From Chelonoidis abingdonii (lineage: Eukaryota > Chordata > Testudines > Testudinidae), in contig NC_133770.1 in the NCBI RefSeq assembly GCF_003597395.2, positions 30,837,446-30,901,445 of the forward strand: a stretch of 64,000 nt of DNA. Direction: 5' to 3'. Below are positions 56,719-64,000 of this stretch, one piece after another. The notes beneath the pieces are model-generated. The model had not been told where the DNA came from. It did no database searches and was given only the letters and a program-made list of their open reading frames with translations. The translations under genes and the position numbers were made by a program. Numbering within the stretch: the stretch's first letter is position 1; every line of letters starts with the position of its first letter.

Positions 56719-57617
56719 TATCATAAGCCTCTTTCCCAAATCTGGACCTTAGCGTCCAAAATCTGGGTGCTTAGCATGAACCTGCAAGCTTAATTACCAG
56801 CTTGGATCTTATCTCGCTGCCACCAACCACGAATCAGTGCCTGGTACACTTGAGCCCCCCAAAACCTTCCCTGGGGAACCCCCAAGACTCAGATGCTTTG
56901 AGTCTCCAACAAAGGGAAATAAACCACTTCCCTTCCTCCTCCCTCTCCCACCCAGACTTTCCTCTCTGGGCTAACCTGAGAGTATTGATGCAATCTCTTT
57001 ACATCACAATACCAAGAAGCATGTCTCCTTTATTCCACAAAGAGACAAACCCCAAATACAAGGAAACAGAGATGATCCTATCTTTTCCCCCTCCCACCAA
57101 CTCCCTGGTGCTGCAGAGCTTACCCTCCGTAGATCTAACACAAAGAGAATTCCCTCCCCTTGTTCCTTAACCTACCCAGAGAGAAAAACTCAAACAAGTC
57201 TTACAAAGAAAACTTTATATAAAAAAAAAGAAAGAAAAAGACATAAGAATATAAACTCTGCATCAAGATGACAATACAGGGCTATTGCTTATAAGAAAAT
57301 ATGAATAAACAGTCTGATTCAAAAAGATATCCAATTTGAAACATTCCAGCAAGTTACACACATGTAAATACACCCAAAACAACATAAAAGCCTATATTGT
57401 TTTTCTACCTGTACTTACAAGTTGGAAACAGAAGATTAGAAGAAGAAAGAAGCTTCTCATAGCTGAGAGACAAACAAAAGACTCAGAGTCCAAAACTTCC
57501 CTCCCTGACTTTGAAAAATCCGGTTTTCTGATTGGTCCTCTGGTCAGGTGTTTGGTTCCCTTTGTTAATCCTTTACAGGTAAAAGAAACATTAACCCTTA
57601 GCTATCTGTTTATGACA
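56719..57617 (-). mobile_element. LTR-like unit, 899 bp, with 5-bp duplication
   Basis: The ends are inverted: tatcataa at the left, ttatgaca at the right, so on the minus strand the unit starts TGTCATAA. Exact 5-bp duplications, gttgg, flank it (56714-56718 and 57618-57622). A minus-strand stretch near 57215-57230 (tttatataaagttttctttg) is AT-rich as in a promoter or polyadenylation area. No protein domain is present; the 122-codon plus-strand frame at 56802 is antisense to the element. The size, 5-bp duplication and TG…-type ends suit a solo LTR. A non-autonomous terminal-repeat element is the alternative. Confidence 0.65.
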
Positions 57618-57624
57618 GTTGGAT

Positions 57625-58060
57625 AGTAGTATTTATTGCTTGTTGCCTTATATGATCCCCATCTCCCTAGTTCCTGCGTGTCTCACAAGCCTTGAGGAAT
57701 TTTTTCTGCCAGTGTCCCTGAGAGGAAGGGAAGTGTCTCTGCATTTCACGGTGTGAAGATAAGGGACAGAGAGGTTAACAGCCATGTTCTCTACTGTGCA
57801 CTGCTTTTGCTGGGTGCACTGGGGTGGTGGATAGCTGCAGGGAGTTACGGCTCTCTGATTCTCTGCCTCAGTCCTGGCCCAGGTTAGAGCAGGCTGGGAG
57901 ATAGCCAGAATACCCTCCAGGCACTCCCTCTCCCTGCCCTGATATCTTCTTTCCTGCAGTGGAGGGTTGCATGGAGGGAGTTTTAGGAGTTGCCAGGAAT
58001 CCCCAACAGGAGACTTCTGGGTGGTTCACACTGCCTTTGAGTCACCCAACTGCATCTAGC
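57625..58060. other. Unassigned DNA
   Basis: No feature was recognised. Confidence 0.4.
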
Positions 58061-58067
58061 AAAGTAA

Positions 58068-58165
58068 CTTGTCCAAGGTTCTACAGGAATCTGTGGCAGA
58101 GCTAGGAACTGAACCTAGATCTTCATTGTCCTATTCCAGGGCCATGACTACAAGACCATCTTTAT
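58068..58165 (-). repeat. MIR/CORE-SINE fragment, antisense
   Basis: acttgtccaaggttctacag then tctgtggcagagctaggaac and tgaacctagatcttc is the reverse complement order of a MIR CORE plus B box (tgaacct). The following ctacaagaccatc matches the head side. Confidence 0.7.
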
Positions 58166-58169
58166 TCTG

Positions 58170-59458
58170 CTTTCCCCTGAAGTTCAAAAATATTCTGCCC
58201 ACCACAGCCTGAGAGTCTGAGAGTAATTGCACACATTGTCCATGAGAAGCTGGTAGTACATGAGGTGTTTAGGCACACTGTTAGTTAAAGTCATCTAATT
58301 TATACAGCTCATTCACAGCCACCGATTAGCTAAAATTGTAGTGACTGCCTCTCAAAGGAGGTATTTAAATGTCATTATTTGTGGCATTCTCAGCTCTCAG
58401 AAGTGGTAAACAAAAATATTCTCCCACCATTAAATGTCATCGGAAGCTGTAGTTTGAATGTAGGGGTTTTCTTGTACAAACTACCCTTTTTGCAGTAAGA
58501 AGCTATATTATTATTATTATTGTGGTTAAAGAGTTCACATTAAATTGTTGTGGGTATTTGCTAGTGGCAGAAAACCATTAGCTTAGCTACCCACCAATTC
58601 CTAAATGTAGACAGTTAGATTGAATACTTTGGTTTTTGACAGAGCCATTGGTCTGTCTTCTATATAAACACGTGCATGCACACTTTCATATGCATGTGTG
58701 TGTGAAGTATATGAGGGTTGGGAAATGGTAGGGACAAAAATGGTTCAGGAGTCTTTCTGGTTTAAAATGACTAACAATGAGGTAATGGTGGCTTGGAAAC
58801 ATGTTTTTGTTAAGGTTGCACTCCAGAGACTGTGGTTAGTTTCCCCGGGTCTGCAATTGGGCCAAGAAAACTAATTACAGTGATTAATAATAATATCTGA
58901 TTTGCTAGTCACACAGTCCACTCTTTGGAGCTGGTATTGTCTGAGGGAGGGGGAGATGACTAGTAGGGAGGAAATTAGAATGACATACTGCCATTAAGCT
59001 ATCCTGCGCTACATAATCCCATCGTTGCTGGTGCCAGCATAGCCTGGCATAGGATATTATATACAGTTGTACACTATAGCTATGGTGCTGTGCTGTATAG
59101 TATGGGGCAATTGATAGAGCTGAACACTGCAGATATGATACTACATACTATAGCATGAACTATTTTATATAGATGTACACTATGGTATCTCTGACACAAT
59201 GCAGTGGTGAGGCTATTGATCTCTGAGGATGAATGTCAACAAGATCCACATCATCCTATGGTGACAGGAATTTGCTCTGAAAACCGTTGTAACAACTGAT
59301 GTGTGGCATAGCTGAAAACAGGAGGCCCAGAATGTAGCTAAAACCTTAATCAGGTCTGTTCAATATTTTCTATCCCTTGTGGGTTGCGATTGGAAGGAGT
59401 CAGAGGGGCAAGAGCAGGTCAAAAAGTAGCTCTTTAGGACTACCCTATACAAACAAAC

Positions 59459-59489
<31 letters not shown>

Positions 59490-60600
59490 AAGGAAAAACA
59501 CTTCCCTTGGCAAGGCTGGGCTTCATGATTACAGTAGGCTTCGGCAGCACCACAACCAGGAGGAGTTGCCATGGGAACCGTTGAGAAAGATTAAATATAT
59601 CAAGGAGACCTGATTGTGAGAAATGGGTGGAAATAAGAGAATTAAATTAATGTAGAAATGATGTTTCTGTTTCACTCCCCAAGTCACAGCAGAAACCTTT
59701 AAATTCACAAACATCCAATTAAGAGGAAAGTTATAGTGAAATCTGTAAGCCCCTTTCAGAGAAGCCTGATTGCTCTATAATTAGAGGAAAATAAACAGTG
59801 TTTTACTCTCCAAAACAAAAATCGAATGGTTCAGATTCTTTTGTGTTTCATTTTCACCCTGTACGTTCTGCTGTTTTCAACATTTTGAAGCAGACAGGCC
59901 ACAGTGACCTCTGCGATGTGCTCACAGGTGCAATGGCTTTCAGCCACGTGGTGGCCAAATGATTTTCAGAGAGAAAGGAAATGCTTAACTCCCCACTCTC
60001 CTTTATCATATAATGGCCCAGATTCCTGGACCAGCCACACTGTGCTCAGTTGCAAGTTATGGTAGTGAGGAAGCAAAAGTAGCTCTGACTCTTCCTATTC
60101 TAGGCAGTGCCAAAGCTAGTTTTCTGGCATAAAGGAAAGCAGTCTTCACACTATTTTACACTGATTCTGAAAGAGCCTCAGGGCCAGTCCTGGTAACTGG
60201 GGATCAGCTGGTTACAGGGGCTCACTGACTCTTATTCTTGGCAATGCCCTCTGTATGGGCAACCAGGGATTGGCATGGGAGCACTATGCAGGGGAATTAA
60301 GACAGGTAAATCAGGATTAAGGCTTTGAGCACTGCTGAAAGGGCATATTAACTCGAGTGCTTGGGTCAGATCCTGAAACTGATTACACCCCCGCTGTGTG
60401 GCTCTGGCAATGGAAAGCAAACAAAGAGCTCCCCTAACAGGCAAACCAGCAATTTTCCTGATGTAGGGAAAATCCCTGGGCAATGCAAAGCTTGTATAGC
60501 TGGCATATACTGCCCAGTTCCCACCCCACGGGCACTGGGAGCACTTCTGAGCAGGAGACCTTACTCTCCAGTGATCCAGGTGGTGGGAGTGGTCCCTGGG
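58170..60600. other. Unassigned DNA with simple repeats
   Basis: An (ATT)n tract lies near 58508-58522 and an (AG)n tract at 59459-59485. No gene was found. Confidence 0.5.
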
Positions 60601-60609
60601 AATCAAGTG

Positions 60610-61605
60610 ATCTGGTGTTCTCTATAGGCTGTCTTTGTGTGATGTACCAGGGATACATTCCAAACTACTGTGAGGCTGTGTCACCCCTGTCCTGGAACCT
60701 TGACTGCCTTACAATGCTTTGCTGTAATAGCTTCCACCTGAGATGCGCACAAAGAGCCTTCCAGGATACAAGCCGCACCCTGAGAGGGTGTGTGTGTGTG
60801 TGTGTGTAACTGCAACCTGCCAGCTACATCCTGGCTTTCACCAGCCTTAGTTATACTTCTGGGTGACCCCAAAGCACCCCTAGTCTCAGATCTTCCTCCA
60901 GAAATGTATATCTTGTACTCCCCAGCCTCTTCTAGACAGTACAAATATATTGTCAGTTATTCCTTTAAGGGAATAATATGCCAGATTATTATTTTACATA
61001 GTTACCCAGACACTTTATCTTAAACACACTGGATTAACTAAAACAGTAAAAGTGAGTATGAGATTTTAAGGGAGTATAGATAGAGGCATAAAAGTCAGAA
61101 ATAATTACAAAAAAATTAAAGATAACATGTTTACTAATGCCTAATTTAACAAACTATATTAGATTCAAATAAAATTTCTCATCACATGTTTCCAGCAAGG
61201 TTATTGACCAAACTCTTTAGGTCAGAACCCCTCACCTAAAGTCCAATGGCTGTTTCCTTTTGTGTTCTTAGGTGCAGAGAATGTGATGGGCAGGTGGAGA
61301 GAGAGAAATGGGTGCCTTGGGGTGTTTGACCCTCCTTTTTATAGTTTCAGTCCCCCTCTTGAAAAACATTTCCAGCTAAGACTCAGGAGACAGAGTCTAT
61401 TTAGAAGAATATTCCCTGCTGTTTTTTTCACCTGTTTGAACTTCCTTTGTTTTCCCTCTCCGCTTGATGACTCTGTTTACTGCTTAAAAGCAAATTAAAG
61501 CAAGCACATATTCCTTCCCTGGTCAGGGCTGTGAACTTTAGAACATGTGTTAATATCATATAGGTGAATCTTATAACTTCACATACAATGTTGCCACACA
61601 TATTT
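60610..61605 (-). repeat. Possible antisense LTR-type repeat
   Basis: The stretch ends near 61600 with cttcacatacaatgttgcca ca, which on the minus strand would open TGTGGCAAC. AT-rich and pyrimidine-rich blocks alternate in an LTR-like way. It resembles a high-copy reptile repeat I remember, but I can demonstrate neither the other end nor a target duplication. Confidence 0.3.
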
Positions 61606-61609
61606 TACC

Positions 61610-62505
61610 AGAACAATACTAACCAGCAAAGTATGAGTTTTCAAATGATACCTTGCAAGGTTTTCTTTGGACAAAGATTATTGCAGTAGCGTATAGGGTG
61701 TGAATAGAGGGGTGTTTTCAGTCACACCTAAGTTATGCTGGGGCAGGGCAAGGATCACGGAAGTAAAAAGGTGGTTTCAGAGCCACTTTTTTCCACCAAC
61801 CCCAGATCCTGTGTGAAGTACACTCTGGCTTCACCTATGGATCTAGCTTTTACTTGTCATGTCTGTGTGTCTTTTGCATTTTGGGTACAGGAAAAAAATA
61901 ATGCAGCATTTAAAAATTGAATATAAATACAGTGCTTTGTGGAGGTAACTTCCAGTGCTGGTGGGAATGGCAAGTGTGCGTGTAGAGGTTCTTGCATGGA
62001 GATGACATTTTCACCAGACAAAGCCCAAAGCAGGGAGCAGTGCAGTTGCACTGCCCAGGACAGTGTCTTTTTAAGCTCCTGGCGAATACAATGCCTGCAT
62101 GTCCTCTCTAGACAGAGTAGTATTTACTCACCTCCACAGCTAGCCAGCTACATTGGCCCATGAGAAGGGAATAAGACTCTGACCACCCATGGATTTCACA
62201 CCTTTCTTGCATCTGGTGCCTGTATACTGACCACTCACAACCTGCTCCTTTAGAAACACAATTCAAATTGGCCATTATAGAGATTTGGGGGCACTTTTTT
62301 AAAAAGAATTGTATGTATCTGACGTGTATGGCATGCTTCTGAGGGAGCTGATGACACCATTTGGGGTGGCCTGCCATCCCTACTTTCAGCTGCACACCTC
62401 TTTTGTGTTGAACATGGATGGGGTGGGGTGTCTGCTTTCCACTGCCTGCCTCAAACAGGAACTTGGTGGAGAGTGAGCTAGCTGACACTCACACTAGAGA
62501 AGACT
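61610..62505. other. Unassigned DNA
   Basis: The minus frame at 62108-62488 (126 codons) carries no recognisable domain or usual codon pattern. No exon is called. Confidence 0.4.
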
Positions 62506-62511
62506 AAAGTG

Positions 62512-62635
62512 ATTATTATTACTTAATTGATATTACTGAGGCCTCAGTCAGGATCAACGTCGCCTTGTATTGGGCCCAGTACATACAAATACATGGGCAC
62601 GGTCACAGCTCTGAAGGGTTTATGGGCTAAGTATT
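62512..62635 (-). repeat. Antisense L2/CORE-SINE-type tail
   Basis: ttattattacttaattgata then ttactgaggcctcagtcagg and tgtattgggcccagtacata follows the same order as 49930-50050. It is diverged. Confidence 0.45.
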
Positions 62636-62874
62636 TTAGTATGTGGGGTTAGCAACGTGAGGACACCGCTGGGGTTTTGGATGCCCCCTCTTCTGGGTCC
62701 AAGTCTGCTCTTACTCCATGTCCAAGATGGTCACAGTTTGGAGCTGATTTTGTGTCCTACAATTGCTTTTTGGGTTCCCAATCAGCTCTTTTTATTTATA
62801 TCTGATCAGTAAAATAAGGGACTTCTGCTGCAGTTCTCTCTGCCTTTGGGCCCCCCAGAATAGATCACTATATT

Positions 62875-63400
62875 GTGCTCTAGCTGAGGTACCCTTTACA
62901 ACCACTTGATGCAGAATGTGGCTGCCCTTCTGCTTGGTGGTTTTAGACTCAGAGGTAAAGGTACTTGGATAGCATGGTGACGAGTTCAGTATAAAAAGCC
63001 TGTGTAGATACATTGCAGTTCTCTGACAGCAGTACTGGCTTCCTGTTTGCATCCAGTCAAGTTGTTGAAATAGATCTATAAAGCCCTCCATCTCCTGAAA
63101 CCTGGCTCTGCATTGGTCTGCCTCTCTTCTAGCACTCCTGTCATGGCAGAAGAAATCAGCTGAGGAACCCTGTGCTAATATCTGGTGGTTGGGGGCAGGC
63201 ACTGGAGAGCCTCCCAGCTCTAGCATTCACTTCCTTGTTGGTGCAACAGGATCTAAATATGATGTCTTCATGGCCTGTTAACCAGCACATCTCTTCTCTC
63301 AGGTTTTGCCAGTGGGGGCTGGGTGTTTATTTTCGTCTTTTGGAAGGTCTCTCTGGTGGCATTGCACAATATGATGCTGTGTGTAGTGTTTTTAACTACT
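62875..63400 (+). pseudogene. Possible L2-type LINE ORF2 C-terminus
   Basis: LMQNVAALLLGG near 62910-62945 and YWLPVCIQ, followed after a stop by IYKAL, near 63035-63090 recall the 'LQxVQNAAARLLxG … LHWLPVxxR … YKAL' order near the ORF2 C-terminus of L2-type LINEs. The frames are broken and the rest is not recognisable. It is a weak call. Confidence 0.35.
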
Positions 63401-63951
63401 GCGCGTGAACCCAGAGTTTGCATATATTGGAAAAGAAATAAAGAAATAAAATACAATTAATTCACAAAAGCATGTTTTTCCTTTTGATTCCGACAGACAT
63501 GGGAAATATATGGAAATGAAGGCAAAATACTTCCAGCTCTTGTAATCGTTCAAGGTAATATTTCAGTGTGAATCTGTGTTAGGAATATACAGTACTGTAG
63601 CTTTTGTTTCCATTGCTTTTTCCCACACTGGAGCTCAGCACACTTTATTATTGCTGTCACAGTCTGTTCTGTGTCCAGTATGATTGCAATCCCCAAAGGT
63701 TTATTGCACGTAGCAAACATCCTGTAATAGTGACCTACTCTAATAACAGGAAATTTATTTTTAAACTGAATAATGCCTATTCCATTTTAATCTGTTTCTT
63801 TTCCAGAAAATGTTTGACATAAAAATCTACTATATTGACCAAAGTTTGATTTGGCTCCACATAACTTGATACCAACTGACACCTACAGTTTTGTGTTAAT
63901 TCTAAATAGCAGCTAACCATTTTTTCCATCTGTAATCAATAAGCACTAAAT

Positions 63952-64000
63952 CAGGGGCGGGCAAACTGTGCCCTGCAGGCCAGAGTCATTTTAAGCCAGT
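63952..64000 (+). mobile_element. Start of a hAT-like repeat at the window edge
   Basis: caggggcgggcaaactgtgc begins like CAGGG-type hAT termini seen elsewhere in the window, followed by ccctgcaggccagagtc. Only 49 bp are present, so this rests on the end sequence alone. Confidence 0.5.

Overview
The window looks like intergenic or deep intronic DNA of an amniote, most probably a turtle or another non-avian reptile. I found no convincing host exon, tRNA or rRNA gene in 64 kb. Every open frame that I could interpret belongs to a transposable element, and the rest are short and show no recognisable domain. The organism call rests on three things: many CR1/L2-type LINE pieces with the 'cttccagtcctagag…gaatctatg' style 3' end, a tRNA-headed SINE carrying a CR1-like tail (51.3 kb), and many hAT and Harbinger-like DNA transposon remnants beside old MIR/CORE-SINEs. 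No taxon name can be fixed without a database search.

Layout: 0-2.4 kb unassigned; 2.6-3.1 kb antisense Ty3/Gypsy integrase remnant; 5.5-7.96 kb LINE split by a CR1 insertion that has its own target duplication; 8.0-8.2 kb MIR piece; 10.15-14.46 kb LINE interrupted by a 2.04-kb Harbinger-like element and by a 610-bp hAT element with a perfect 8-bp target duplication; 14.6-15.2 kb another hAT-type element; 17.2 kb small hAT MITE; 18.4-19.7 kb hAT transposase C-terminal remnants in both orientations, abutting an antisense LINE (19.7-21.2 kb) that carries a snap-back repeat insertion; 24.4-25.8 kb GC-rich unit with coding-type 36-bp and 49-bp tandem repeats of unknown class; 27.8-29.4 kb palindromic MITEs; 33.6-38.2 kb scattered MIR/CORE-SINEs; 38.8-39.8 kb LINE 3' end with a nested hAT MITE; 42.3 kb RTE-type LINE scrap; 43.5-45.3 kb decayed LTR element with a gag-like remnant; 46.0 kb CR1 tail; 47.4 kb third copy of the small hAT MITE; 49.2 and 55.4 kb two copies of a 122-124-bp MITE; 51.3 kb tRNA/CR1 SINE; 52.3-54.3 kb second Harbinger-like copy, inverted relative to the first; 56.7-57.6 kb LTR-like 899-bp unit with a 5-bp duplication; 62.9-63.4 kb possible LINE remnant; and the start of another hAT-like repeat at the right edge.

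There is no gene network to describe. The biology here is a layered record of insertions, and many boundaries can be read directly from target-site duplications and terminal inverted repeats. Good candidates for something poorly described are the 24.4-25.8 kb tandem-repeat unit, the pair of inverted Harbinger-like copies sharing a small open frame, and the head-to-head hAT transposase domains.
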